Source: an uncultured Eggerthella sp. (GTDB taxonomy: Bacteria; Actinomycetota; Coriobacteriia; Coriobacteriales; Eggerthellaceae). From it: a stretch of DNA of 64,000 bases. A model generated the notes under the pieces. That model was not told where the DNA came from. It did no database searches and worked only from the letters and a program-made list of their open reading frames with translations. Positions 1-8,326 of this stretch are shown here, in pieces; the stretch's first letter is position 1; the number at the start of each line of letters is the position of its first letter. The stretch is taken from NCBI GenBank assembly GCA_937998355.1, contig CALLDI010000007.1, positions 186,001 through 250,000 of the forward strand. Reading direction: 5' to 3'. The position numbers and the translations under genes were made by a program.

Positions 1-798
1 GCGCATCAAGTCGCCATCGCCATATGCATCGTAGGCATGGCGCGAACGACAGAGCACGAGCGCTTGAGAGCCATTCAAGGTCTGGGGACCTGCTTCGAGC
101 GGTTCGCCAGCCAAAGGATCGTTGATGGCCATCGGCACGTCGACCTCGACACCACCGAGCGCATTGACCACGTCTTCGAAACCGTTGAAGTCGATCTCTG
201 CATAGTGATGGATCGGCACGCCCGCCAATTCAGAGACGGTCTTGACCGCCAAAGAAGGACCGCCGAAAGCATACGCGGCATTGATCTTCTGTTTGCCATA
301 ACCAGGAAGTTCGACCATCGTATCGCGATAGATCGAGACCATGGTGATCTTCGTGTTCTTAGGATCGACGCGCGTCAAGATCATGGAGTCGGTGCGATAT
401 GCACCCCCATAGATGTCGCTCTCTTCACGCTCGTCGGATTTATCCACGCCGATCAGGAGCATATAGAATGGCTCGCTCGGCGAATCCGATGCCGTGAGCG
501 AGGCGAGCAGATCGTCGTCGAGGCCATCTTGAAGGTTTCGGTCGATGCCCGAGATGAATGCGAACGCAACGCCTGCACCCGCGAGGATGACCACCAAGAA
601 GATCGCCGCGACCGTGAGACCTACGCGACGCTTGCGGCGCTTCTTCTGCTTATGGGCAGCGTTGTGATATTGTTCAGCATTTCCATGGCGAGAATACGCG
701 CTCACGTCGTTCTGAGATGCGTACGACTGACGCGCATATGATGGATGATCATTGAACGAGGCGCTATGACGCCCTGCTTTTTTCTTCGATTTCATCAT
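1..798 (-). CDS. LCP (LytR-CpsA-Psr) family cell-wall glycopolymer ligase, 3' end outside window
   Basis: The frame is open from an ATG pair at 798/795 to the window edge, giving the first 266 residues. The N-terminus is about 55 residues, basic and polar, then a Lys/Arg-rich stop (KQKKRRKRR) and one hydrophobic segment (VGLTVAAIFLVVILAGAGVAFAF in part), so it is a type II membrane protein with an extracellular catalytic domain. LCP hallmarks follow in order: FYMLLIGVDK, RTDSMIL, TMVSIYRDT, KINAAYAFGG, HHYAEIDFNGF and CRSRHAY. Known LCP proteins transfer polyprenyl-pyrophosphate-linked glycopolymers onto peptidoglycan; this one could anchor the polysaccharide made at 25-54 kb, which is inference. 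A GGAAG element lies just before the ATG pair, so ATG 795 may be the one used. Confidence 0.93.
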   Translation of the reverse strand, partial: MMKSKKKAGRHSASFNDHPSYARQSYASQNDVSAYSRHGNAEQYHNAAHKQKKRRKRRVGLTVAAIFLVVILAGAGVAFAFISGIDRNLQDGLDDDLLASLTASDSPSEPFYMLLIGVDKSDEREESDIYGGAYRTDSMILTRVDPKNTKITMVSIYRDTMVELPGYGKQKINAAYAFGGPSLAVKTVSELAGVPIHHYAEIDFNGFEDVVNALGGVEVDVPMAINDPLAGEPLEAGPQTLNGSQALVLCRSRHAYDAYGDGDLMR

Positions 799-929
799 GC
801 TTCCATAATGCGTAATTTCGATTCGTTACGCAATTGTAAATAGGGCTCCGAACGAGAATTACCCCAATTTAACGTGATTTCTTCAAAATTAAGAAGCGAC
901 CAGAACGCTCGCCCCGATCGGAATGCCGC

Positions 930-1457
930 TCAAACTTCTTTCGAGATCGTGAACTTCCACGCACAGCCGCACGTTGGGTCGACCACTTCGGGATAGCAGC
1001 TCAAGCACTCGACTTCGATGCGGCTATCGATGGTCTTTGCGAACGTGGTGTATTCGTTGATGCCGACCGGTTTGCACGGATGATACTCCATGCCTTTTCG
1101 GTTGCGTGCAGCCTGTACGCGACATACATCGATACGGAAGATGAGCGCGTCGTCTTCCCAATGCATGCTCGCCTCGTTGGCATGCACGTTGTAGTTGAGC
1201 GCGAGGGCCTGCTCAAGCCCCTGAAGACCAGGATGCTCGTCGAGTCCGAGGAACTTCTTGAGACGCGTCGCTTCGGAGATCGGATAGCGATTCCAGACTT
1301 CTGCGTCGATCTCCATCGCGCGATCCATGCCATCACGCTCTTCGAGCACCTGGAACCACACGCCATCCATGGCGACCAGGTTCTTCGACGCCATTTCAAG
1401 GAGCTCGATCAGCTGTTCTTTGGTCAGTCGCTGAAGGTTTTCTTTCAGATCGGACAT
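930..1457 (-). CDS. Cysteine-rich cytosolic protein, DUF6125-like
   Basis: A 175-residue soluble protein. The start at 1457 (MSDLKEN) is chosen over an upstream ATG because AAGGAG lies seven bases before it. The N-terminal half is helical and has the pattern LTKEQLIELL, DGVWF, A-EIDAEVW and A-RLKKFLGL that I recall from the DUF6125 group. The C-terminal half carries clustered cysteines (a VCRVQ site, HPCK, ECLSCYP and CGCAW), suggesting a metal or Fe-S ligand set. No enzymatic activity can be assigned. It stands alone between the divergently placed LCP gene (same strand, downstream) and murT-gatD (opposite strand). Assignment to DUF6125 is from memory of motif order, not from a search. Confidence 0.8.
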   Translation of the reverse strand: MSDLKENLQRLTKEQLIELLEMASKNLVAMDGVWFQVLEERDGMDRAMEIDAEVWNRYPISEATRLKKFLGLDEHPGLQGLEQALALNYNVHANEASMHWEDDALIFRIDVCRVQAARNRKGMEYHPCKPVGINEYTTFAKTIDSRIEVECLSCYPEVVDPTCGCAWKFTISKEV

Positions 1458-1634
1458 CGGCGTACTCCTTCGTTCGATAGACGTCTCCCACAACTCCTCG
1501 TGAGGATCGCATCGATGTTCTCGGGTGATATTGTGACATATTCAGAACGAACGCGCGCATGCAGCATGCCTCCATCACCCATCGTGTAGAATTATCGCAA
1601 ACAACGCTGAAACGACGCACCCTAAGGAGCACTC

Positions 1635-3785
1635 ATGAGCCTTCGTAAAACCGGCGCACAACTCGCATCGTCGCTTTCCACGTGGGGGCTCAAGAAGCTC
1701 GCTCACAGACCGGGCGCGAACATGCCTGGCAAGATCGCGTTGAAGATCGACCCGAACATCATCGCAGAGGAGATGGACAAGGTGACCGAGGGCTCGATCG
1801 TAGTGGTGGGCACCAATGGCAAGACCACCGTCACCAACATGATCGCCGACATCCTGGAAGCTTCGGGTAAGACCGTGGCGTGCAATCGTACGGGCGCCAA
1901 CATGGCCTATGGCGTGGCTGCCACGCTGTTGCAGACCAAGCCGGTCGAATGGGGCGTCTTCGAATCCGATGAACTCTGGCTCGCGCGCATCTTACCGCAG
2001 GTGAAAGCCACCTATGTGGTGCTACTCAATCTATTCCGCGATCAGCTCGACCGCTGCGGCGAGATCGACCGCGTGCAGGAGGCCATCATCTCCGGGCTCG
2101 AGCAGTCGCCCGAATCGACGCTCATTTACAATGCTGACGATCCACTCTGTGCCATCATCGCCGAGAAGGTCTCGAACAAGGCCATCGCGTTCGGCGTTGG
2201 CGAAGATATGCATCTTGCACAGAACACCATCGCGGATGCACAGATGTGCCAACGCTGTTCGGGTATGTTCACCTACGACTACCGCCAATACGGGCAGCTC
2301 GGCACGTACCGCTGCGAGAACTGCGGATTCGCGCGGCCCGAACTCGACGTTTCAGCGAACTACATCACGTTCGGCGCGGGCATCACCTATTCCATCACCG
2401 ATGCGCTCGATGGCAGCGATGCGACGATCCGTCTCGATCAGTCGGGCCCCTACATGGTGTACAACACGCTCGCTGTGTGGACCGCGACCCACCTTGCAGG
2501 GATCTCGAACGAGATCATTCAGAAGGGCATCTCGGCATTCGACCCGCAGAATGGACGCCTCCAGCATCTTATGATCGAAGGACGACCTCTGCTGTTGAAT
2601 CTCGCGAAGAATCCGACCGGTTTCAATCAGAACCTGAAGATCATCACCGCAGATGAAGGCAAGAAGGTCGTGGCGTTCTTCATCAACGATAACGAAGCGG
2701 ATGGGCACGACATCTCTTGGATCTGGGATTGCGATTTCGAAGAACTCGCGAGCCAACCTGACCTGGTGGTCTATGCGGGCGGCACACGCAAGAACGATTT
2801 GCAGGTGCGCCTGAAATACGCTGGCATCCAAGCGCGCTTGCTGAATAGCGTGAACGATATGGTCGATACCGCGCTCGACATGCCCGCGGACTGGAACATG
2901 TACGCGATCGCGAACTACACCGCGCTGCCTGCGGTTCGCTCGGCGCTCATGGAGCGCGCAGACGCTGCTCCGGTCGAGGTACCGCGCGAGGGCTCGCTGC
3001 GCATGACCCCTGCGGTCACGACGAACGCCGTCCCCGCCATCCAACAGGAGCCGCTTCGCATCGTGCACCTCTACCCCGACCTGCTCAATCTGTATGGCGA
3101 CGGTGGCAATTTGAAGGTGCTCCTGCAACGCTGCGCGTGGCGCGGCATCCCTGCCGAGCTCGTCGAGATCCATTATGGCGACGAGTTCGACCTGAGCGGA
3201 GCGGATCTCATCTTCATGGGCGGCGGTCCTGATCGCGAACAGCACCTCGCTTCCCAAGAGATCCTCAAGAACAAAGAACAGCTGGCTGAATACGTCGAAA
3301 GCGATGGCGTGCTGCTAGCGATCTGTGGTGGTTACCAGATCCTAGGCAAGAACTGGCTGATGGGAGACGAGAGCGTCGAAGGTCTTTCTATCATCGATGC
3401 CGAAACGCTGCGCGCAGGAAAAGGCTTCGATCGCTTGATCGAGAACATCGCGCTCGTTTCTCTCCTTGCATCACATCCGGTCATCGGATACGAGAATCAT
3501 GCGGGCAGGACCCATCTTGGCGAGGGGCTCGAGCCATTCGGTCAGGTCGTCTCCACTACGGGCCACGGCAACGATGATAAGTCGGGCGCGGATGGCGTTC
3601 GCTATAAGAACGTGATCGGTACCTATCTGCATGGTCCGCTTCTGGGTAAGAATCCTGAAGTTGCCGATTGGCTGCTCGCTACCGCGCTCTCGCGCAAATT
3701 CGGCGAGAACGTGAAGCTCGAGCCGCTCGATGATAGCGTCGAGTTGAACGCTAATGAGTTCATGGCGAATCGCTTGATCAAGTAG
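1635..3785 (+). CDS. murT-gatD: Single-chain MurT-GatD lipid II isoglutaminyl synthase
   Basis: 716 residues that join two proteins usually encoded by adjacent genes. Residues about 1-450 are MurT: a Mur-ligase-like ATPase with P-loop GTNGKTT (59-65), the ESDE segment, LNLFRDQLDR, and the four-Cys zinc ribbon (CQRC then CENC) that distinguishes MurT from MurE. After a Pro/Ala-rich linker (about 455-472), GatD begins at LRIVHLYPDLLNLYGD, a class I glutamine amidotransferase with nucleophile Cys564 (LAICGGYQ) and His666 (GTYLHGP). The complex amidates D-glutamate of lipid II stem peptide to D-isoglutamine, using glutamine ammonia and ATP. The start has AAGGAG seven bases upstream. A possible -10 (TAGAAT) sits at 1587-1592. 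The stop codon overlaps an inverted copy of a repeat described separately. Confidence 0.96.
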   Translation: MSLRKTGAQLASSLSTWGLKKLAHRPGANMPGKIALKIDPNIIAEEMDKVTEGSIVVVGTNGKTTVTNMIADILEASGKTVACNRTGANMAYGVAATLLQTKPVEWGVFESDELWLARILPQVKATYVVLLNLFRDQLDRCGEIDRVQEAIISGLEQSPESTLIYNADDPLCAIIAEKVSNKAIAFGVGEDMHLAQNTIADAQMCQRCSGMFTYDYRQYGQLGTYRCENCGFARPELDVSANYITFGAGITYSITDALDGSDATIRLDQSGPYMVYNTLAVWTATHLAGISNEIIQKGISAFDPQNGRLQHLMIEGRPLLLNLAKNPTGFNQNLKIITADEGKKVVAFFINDNEADGHDISWIWDCDFEELASQPDLVVYAGGTRKNDLQVRLKYAGIQARLLNSVNDMVDTALDMPADWNMYAIANYTALPAVRSALMERADAAPVEVPREGSLRMTPAVTTNAVPAIQQEPLRIVHLYPDLLNLYGDGGNLKVLLQRCAWRGIPAELVEIHYGDEFDLSGADLIFMGGGPDREQHLASQEILKNKEQLAEYVESDGVLLAICGGYQILGKNWLMGDESVEGLSIIDAETLRAGKGFDRLIENIALVSLLASHPVIGYENHAGRTHLGEGLEPFGQVVSTTGHGNDDKSGADGVRYKNVIGTYLHGPLLGKNPEVADWLLATALSRKFGENVKLEPLDDSVELNANEFMANRLIK

Positions 3786-3803
3786 CTCAGGGTCACACCT
3801 AAG
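3784..3803 (-). repeat. Inverted copy of the intergenic repeat
   Basis: Starting inside the murT-gatD stop codon, the run GCTCAGGGTCACACCTAAG is the reverse complement, with one mismatch, of the end of the two direct repeats at 3886-3924 and 3985-4023. It could pair with either, giving alternative long stems in the 3' untranslated region. Confidence 0.75.
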
Positions 3804-3885
3804 CGTCGATATGACCCGCTTCCCTGTTCGCACCTTCGGTGCTCATGCGGTCGCTGCTCTGTAAACTTTATCATTTGAAATTAGT

Positions 3886-3924
3886 GTCAGAGAGTCAATC
3901 GGTCACTTAGGTGTGGCCCTGAGC
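3886..3924 (+). repeat. 39-bp direct repeat, copy 1
   Basis: A 39-base unit that starts GTCAGAGAGTCAATCGGTCA and ends GTGTGGCCCTGAGC. It is repeated perfectly at 3985-4023, 99 bases further on. The 3786-4100 gap holds nothing that looks coding. Confidence 0.85.
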
Positions 3925-3984
3925 CGCGTCGCCAAATGCGGCTGCGCAGGCGGATCGTACCTCTTATTTCCATAAAACTCGCGG

Positions 3985-4023
3985 GTCAGAGAGTCAATCG
4001 GTCACTTAGGTGTGGCCCTGAGC
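3985..4023 (+). repeat. 39-bp direct repeat, copy 2
   Basis: Second, identical copy of the unit at 3886-3924. The 60 bases between the copies are unrelated to the unit. The purpose is unknown; it may be a remnant of a small non-autonomous element or of a repeated transcription-end structure. Confidence 0.85.
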
Positions 4024-4051
4024 TATTTGGTCGAGGGCGGCAACAAAAGAA

Positions 4052-4077
4052 AAGGGCATCGCCGAAGCGATGCCCTT
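4052..4077 (-). terminator. Rho-independent terminator of the acyl-CoA ligase gene
   Basis: An 11-bp perfect stem (AAGGGCATCGC / GCGATGCCCTT) with a four-base loop. On the minus strand it is followed by TTCTTTTGTTG, a U-rich tail, and lies 23 bases past the stop of the ligase gene. Confidence 0.85.
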
Positions 4078-4100
4078 AACCGCAATAGCTTGAACCCGAA

Positions 4101-5741
4101 TTACTTCGCAGCCTTGAGGCGTTCGTTCAGTTCGTCAGCAAGCTGATGACGCTTGACCTTGCCGCTTTCCGTGTGCGGGATCTCGTCGATGAACTCGATG
4201 TGTTCAGGCCACAGACGCTTCGCGACGCCCTTCGCGGTCAGATAATCCGCGAGCGAATCGAGCGTCGGGCGCTCTGCATTCGGATCCTCCAGCACGATGA
4301 AGGTGCAGATGCGTTCGCCCAGGCGATCGTCAGGCAGACCGATGGTGGCGTGGTCGCCCACGTTCGGCGCACCCATCAGATTCTCGTCCACCTCGTGCGC
4401 AGAGATGTTGATGCCGCCACGAATGAGGATCTCCTTCTTGCGACCGTTGATGCGCACGCGACCTTCGTCGTCCATGAAGCACAGGTCGCCCGAATAGAAC
4501 CAGCCGTCGTCCTTGAGCTCCTTGGCAGTAGCTTCAGGATTCTTCAGATAGCCTGCGAACATGTGTGGACCACGAGAGATCTCTTCGCCCTGTTCGCCGT
4601 GAGGAACTTCTTTGCCGTTCTCGTCCACGACCATGACCTCGATGCCCTCTGGCGCAACGCCCGACCACGCACCGTTCCATTCGATCGCCTCGGCAGGCGG
4701 CACGAAGATGTGTGGACAGCTTTCGGTCGAACCATAGCACTCGCACAGAGTCAAACCATGTGCCGCTGCACGCTGCACCATCGAACCGGGCACGGGAGCA
4801 CCGCCGCAGATGTAGAGCTTGATGGTCTCGAACTCGAGATCGGTCGTGTCGGCCTTGTTGAGCATGTCGAAGATGAACGGAGTAGCACCCATGGACCAAG
4901 TAACGCCTTCACGATTCATCTGATTGATGGCCTCTTCGGGGTCGAAGTGATGCGCGACGACCACACGGCCACCCAGCAGCAGCGGCGTGATGAGGCCATG
5001 GTTGAAGCCGGTCGCATGATTGAGCGGCGCTGGCATGAACATGACGTCGTCCTGCGTAAGGCCGAGACCCTTCGAGAACGCCGTTTCGGAGAAGTGCAGC
5101 GCGTTGTGCGTGATGAGCACCGCCTTCGGACGACCCGTCGTGCCCGAAGTGGAGAGGATCAGCACGACTTCATCGGACTTGCTGCCCGGCTCGCCCGTGT
5201 AGGGTTCGTACTTCTCGAAAATCTGATCGAGCGTGATAGCGGTCTTCGCGTCGACGGTCTTATCGTGTACTGCGATAGCCTCGATCGGAAGCGTAGGAAC
5301 GCGTTCGACAATGGAATAGATGAGGTCTTCATGATTGGTCTTATGATGGAACGTCGGAGCGATGAATGCCTTCGAGCCGACCAGATTCATGGCGTAGACC
5401 AGGTCTTCACCGTTGAAGGTGACCGCGAGCGGATGAATGACCGCACCGACCTTCAGGCATGCAACGTAGAGGATCGCGAATTCGGACCAAGGCGGCATCT
5501 GGAAGGTGACCACGTCGCCGTTCTCGATACCCTGATCGCGCAACCAGGAAGCCAAACGACCCGCTTTATCGTCGATCTCGGCATAGGTAAGGCGCACGCC
5601 CATATCGTCAGAGATGTATTCGCGATCGGGAAACTTCGCCACACGATCGTTCCAAATATCGTTCAGAGTCTGGTCGGTCCAGTAGCCTTTTTCGTAATAC
5701 TCTTTTTTGTTCTCTTCGTTGATCTTGAGATCGGTAATCAT
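4101..5741 (-). CDS. AMP-forming acyl-CoA ligase (class I adenylate-forming enzyme)
   Basis: 546 residues, the normal length for the family. The AMP-binding signature STSGTTGRPKAVLITH, the ECYGSTE adenine-binding turn, the GWFYSGDL aspartate motif, the hinge GRKKEIL-RGG and the catalytic lysine near the C-terminus (TESGKVKR) are all present. It activates a carboxylate with ATP and CoA. Overall pattern is closest to the crotonobetaine/cyclohexanecarboxylate-type ligases (CaiC, AliA), but the substrate cannot be read from sequence. RBS GGAAGAGGG precedes the ATG. It is divergent from a CoA-transferase gene (209 bp between starts), suggesting a shared role in organic-acid or fatty-acid use. Confidence 0.92.
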   Translation of the reverse strand: MITDLKINEENKKEYYEKGYWTDQTLNDIWNDRVAKFPDREYISDDMGVRLTYAEIDDKAGRLASWLRDQGIENGDVVTFQMPPWSEFAILYVACLKVGAVIHPLAVTFNGEDLVYAMNLVGSKAFIAPTFHHKTNHEDLIYSIVERVPTLPIEAIAVHDKTVDAKTAITLDQIFEKYEPYTGEPGSKSDEVVLILSTSGTTGRPKAVLITHNALHFSETAFSKGLGLTQDDVMFMPAPLNHATGFNHGLITPLLLGGRVVVAHHFDPEEAINQMNREGVTWSMGATPFIFDMLNKADTTDLEFETIKLYICGGAPVPGSMVQRAAAHGLTLCECYGSTESCPHIFVPPAEAIEWNGAWSGVAPEGIEVMVVDENGKEVPHGEQGEEISRGPHMFAGYLKNPEATAKELKDDGWFYSGDLCFMDDEGRVRINGRKKEILIRGGINISAHEVDENLMGAPNVGDHATIGLPDDRLGERICTFIVLEDPNAERPTLDSLADYLTAKGVAKRLWPEHIEFIDEIPHTESGKVKRHQLADELNERLKAAK

Positions 5742-5770
5742 GGTCCCTCTTCCTTTTTTGCGAGGTTAGA

Positions 5771-5782
5771 ACGTGTTCACGT
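5771..5782. promoter_or_regulatory. Possible operator palindrome between divergent genes
   Basis: ACGTGTTCACGT is an inverted repeat of five-base arms around TT, set in a weaker outer symmetry (GTTA...TAAC). It lies 30 bases upstream of the acyl-CoA ligase start, in the divergent region shared with the CoA-transferase. This is a plausible but unproved regulator site. Confidence 0.3.
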
Positions 5783-5950
5783 AACACTCAAGGCAAAATT
5801 TTACCTTTTAACGGAATGCCCTTCAACCTCAAAACAGCGGCTTATCGCATTCGATCCATGCCAATTTACGATGAATCGTTTCAGTCCTCGCGTGGTTTAG
5901 GTTGTATCCTTATATGAACGCGTTTTTCAGTACGAACCCAAGGGGGATTT

Positions 5951-7258
5951 ATGGATTGGGAACAGATCTACAAAGATCGCAGCATGGACGTTGAAACGAT
6001 GCTCGATCGCTTCGTAGGAGACAACACGTCCGTGTTCGTGGGTACCTTCGAAGTTGCTGGCGGGCTCATTCGTCCCATGCTCAAGCGCATTCAGGACGGC
6101 GCGCTGCATGGCATCTCGATGTATGGCGGCATCACGAGCGAGGATTTGCATCTCGACGAACTGACCGTCGGCTTCGACGACTTCCACTATCACAACTACT
6201 TCACAGGCGGCAACGAGCGCAATGGCATCTCCGCTGGTCACACCGCATATGTGCCACTGCATCTCCATCGCACCAAGAATCTCGTGGAGAACGACGGTAT
6301 CGATGTGGCGTTCATCGCTATGACTCCTCCCGACAAGCATGGCTATTGCAACATCGGACACGTTGGCTGTCGCCCCGAGGGCATCCGCAGCGCTAAGCAC
6401 ATCATCGCGCAGATCAACCCGAGCGTGCCGTGGGTGAATGGCCTCGAGCGCAACCTGCATGTTTCCCAGATCGATGCGTTCGTCGAGATCGATCAGCCCA
6501 TGACCCAGATGCCCATCGCTGAGCCCAAGCCTGAAGAGAAGATCGTGGGCGACATCATCTGCGAGCTCATCCCCGATGGCTCCTGCATCCAGCTCGGATT
6601 CGGCTCGATCGCGAACGCCATCGCCGATGGCCTGAAGGCACGCAAGCACCTGGGCGTGCATTCCGAGATGTTCAACGATGCTATGGCTGAGCTACAAGAG
6701 ATGGGTGTCATCGACAACAGCCGCAAGAGCTACTTGCCAGGCGTTTCGGTCGCAGGATTCGCATCTGGCCAGCAGTATCTCTACGATTTCATCGACCATA
6801 ATCCAGGCATGTTCTTCACGCCTTATTCCCACGTGAACAACCCCGACTTCATCCGTTTGAACGACAATATGGTATCCGTGAACTCCGCTGTATCGGTCGA
6901 CCTGACGGGCCAGGTGTGCGCCGAGAGCATCGGTACGCGCCAGTATTCGGGCACGGGCGGACAGGTCGACTTCATTCGTGGTGCGACCTTGGCGAAGAAC
7001 GGCAAGGCTATCATCGCGATGACCTCCACCACGAAGACCAAGAACGGCGTCGTGTCGAAGATCGCGCCCATCCTCACGCCTGGTAGCGTCGTGACTTCCC
7101 TGCGCACTGACGTGCAGTATTTCGTGACCGAGTATGGTTGCGTGAACTTGATGTACTGCGACATCCCCGAGCGTACGCGTCGCCTGATCAGCATCGCGCA
7201 TCCCGACTTCCGCGACGAACTGACCTTCGAAGCGAAGAAGCTGGGGTATCTGTACTAG
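5951..7258 (+). CDS. Acetyl-CoA hydrolase/transferase family CoA-transferase (4-hydroxybutyrate or butyrate:acetate type)
   Basis: 435 residues, full length. The active-site glutamate of this family is Glu239 in GVHSEMF, matching the expected position near 238. The glycine-rich CoA-binding loop QLGFGSIANAIADGL and the SGTGGQVDFIRGA segment are present. Known members move CoA between acetate and acyl groups through a glutamyl-CoA intermediate. The exact acyl substrate (4-hydroxybutyrate, butyrate or another) is not decided by the sequence. The start is supported by AAGGGGGA. It is divergent from the acyl-CoA ligase, so the two may cooperate in activating carboxylates in an anaerobic fermentation. 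Confidence 0.92.
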   Translation: MDWEQIYKDRSMDVETMLDRFVGDNTSVFVGTFEVAGGLIRPMLKRIQDGALHGISMYGGITSEDLHLDELTVGFDDFHYHNYFTGGNERNGISAGHTAYVPLHLHRTKNLVENDGIDVAFIAMTPPDKHGYCNIGHVGCRPEGIRSAKHIIAQINPSVPWVNGLERNLHVSQIDAFVEIDQPMTQMPIAEPKPEEKIVGDIICELIPDGSCIQLGFGSIANAIADGLKARKHLGVHSEMFNDAMAELQEMGVIDNSRKSYLPGVSVAGFASGQQYLYDFIDHNPGMFFTPYSHVNNPDFIRLNDNMVSVNSAVSVDLTGQVCAESIGTRQYSGTGGQVDFIRGATLAKNGKAIIAMTSTTKTKNGVVSKIAPILTPGSVVTSLRTDVQYFVTEYGCVNLMYCDIPERTRRLISIAHPDFRDELTFEAKKLGYLY

Positions 7259-7272
7259 ATTCGGCTCCGTCT

Positions 7273-7334
7273 GCGAAAGGGGAGTGATTCCGTTCAGAAG
7301 CTCCGCAGCCTTCACTCCATCACTCCCCTTTCGC
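7273..7334. repeat. Long inverted repeat after the CoA-transferase gene
   Basis: Sixteen-base perfect arms GCGAAAGGGGAGTGAT (7273-7288) and ATCACTCCCCTTTCGC (7319-7334) flank a 30-base loop. No U-run follows, so it is not a typical terminator; it may act as an RNA 3'-end stabiliser or pause. A comparable long-stem hairpin is at 17320-17429. Confidence 0.7.
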
Positions 7335-7362
7335 AACGAACGACTCAAGGACATCTACTGAA

Positions 7363-7396
7363 ATGAAAAAAGAGCGCCGAGGCGCTCTTTTTTCAT
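7363..7396. terminator. Bidirectional terminator between convergent genes
   Basis: ATGAAAAAAGAGCGCC and GGCGCTCTTTTTTCAT form a perfect 16-bp palindromic stem whose A-run and T-run give a U-tail in both directions. It separates the CoA-transferase and MBL hydrolase genes. Confidence 0.93.
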
Positions 7397-7429
7397 GATC
7401 GAGTTCATTCGAGAAAGCTCATCGCTTCA

Positions 7430-8230
7430 TTAGAGAGCATCGCGCTCATCGAGATAGAGCAGCTGCGCCTTCACGCTGCGAAAAGCTGGGTCACGCAACT
7501 CTGGATCGAGCCCCACATAGACCGCATCCACGAGCGCATCCGCATCGCGCTCCACCCCGTTCGCGAGCGCATCCTCGATCTGCTGCAAGCGATCGAGTCG
7601 ATGCTCGCGCGTGGCCTCGATCGCGACCAACGGGTCTTCGATCGGATAGCCATGCCCAGGATAGAACACGCGCACATCGTCTTCACGCGCGATCGCTTCG
7701 AGCGCGTCGAGCGACTGCATATAGTCGGTCAGGTCGCCATCAGGATAGTAGACCACGGTCGGACCATGCTTGAACACGACATCGCCTACGAACATCGAAT
7801 GGTCCGCAGGATAGATGAGCCCCACCGAGTCGCTCGAATGACCAGGAAGCGGTACGACCTGCAGTTCAGGGCCGTTCTCGATCGGGCAGAATGGACCAGG
7901 CTGCAGAGTTCCGTCGAAGGGCGCATACACGCGCGTACCTGTCATATCAGCTAGCTCGACCGCGCCTTCCGTGTGGTCGGGATGCATGTGCGTGCAGACC
8001 ACCGCACCCACGCGCAATCCTTGATTCACGCAAGCATCGATCACATCTTGCACATGCTGACCTGCAGGAGCAGGGTCGATGACGATGCATTCGGGACTTT
8101 CTGCCTCAGCCAAGATCCATGTATTCGTGCCGGTGTAAGTCATGGCAGAGGGATTATCCGCACGCACGCACGAGACGCGCTCGCTCACGCTTCCGCCAGG
8201 GAATGGTTCTTTGTCAACGATGAAGCCCAC
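7430..8230 (-). CDS. MBL-fold metallo-hydrolase (LACTB2/glyoxalase II-like)
   Basis: 266 residues from a GTG start at 8230, preferred because AAGGAGG lies five bases before it; an ATG at 8248 overlaps that ribosome site. The metal-binding HxHxDH signature appears as THMHPDHTEG, followed by the third-histidine motif PLPGHSSDS, the bridging aspartate FVGDVVF and the last histidine YPGHGYPI. The C-terminal ~55 residues resemble the small winged helix found in LACTB2-type members. The substrate is unknown; relatives include thioester hydrolases and nucleases. It lies just downstream of two Nudix genes on the same strand (96 bp), so they may be co-transcribed. Confidence 0.9.
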   Translation of the reverse strand: MGFIVDKEPFPGGSVSERVSCVRADNPSAMTYTGTNTWILAEAESPECIVIDPAPAGQHVQDVIDACVNQGLRVGAVVCTHMHPDHTEGAVELADMTGTRVYAPFDGTLQPGPFCPIENGPELQVVPLPGHSSDSVGLIYPADHSMFVGDVVFKHGPTVVYYPDGDLTDYMQSLDALEAIAREDDVRVFYPGHGYPIEDPLVAIEATREHRLDRLQQIEDALANGVERDADALVDAVYVGLDPELRDPAFRSVKAQLLYLDERDAL

Positions 8231-8326
8231 GATGGCCTCCTTCTTCATATCGTTTCATACGAACGGTCGATCCATCGCTCGGTCGCCACTAGGTCGAGTC
8301 CGCGCCCTGCGATGAACCTCGTGCGG

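Noticed and set aside
4146..5900. A plus-strand open frame of 584 codons opposite the acyl-CoA ligase gene
   Set aside because: It is antisense to a gene with complete family motifs; its product is Arg/His-rich with no recognisable domain, the usual result of G+C-rich codon bias.
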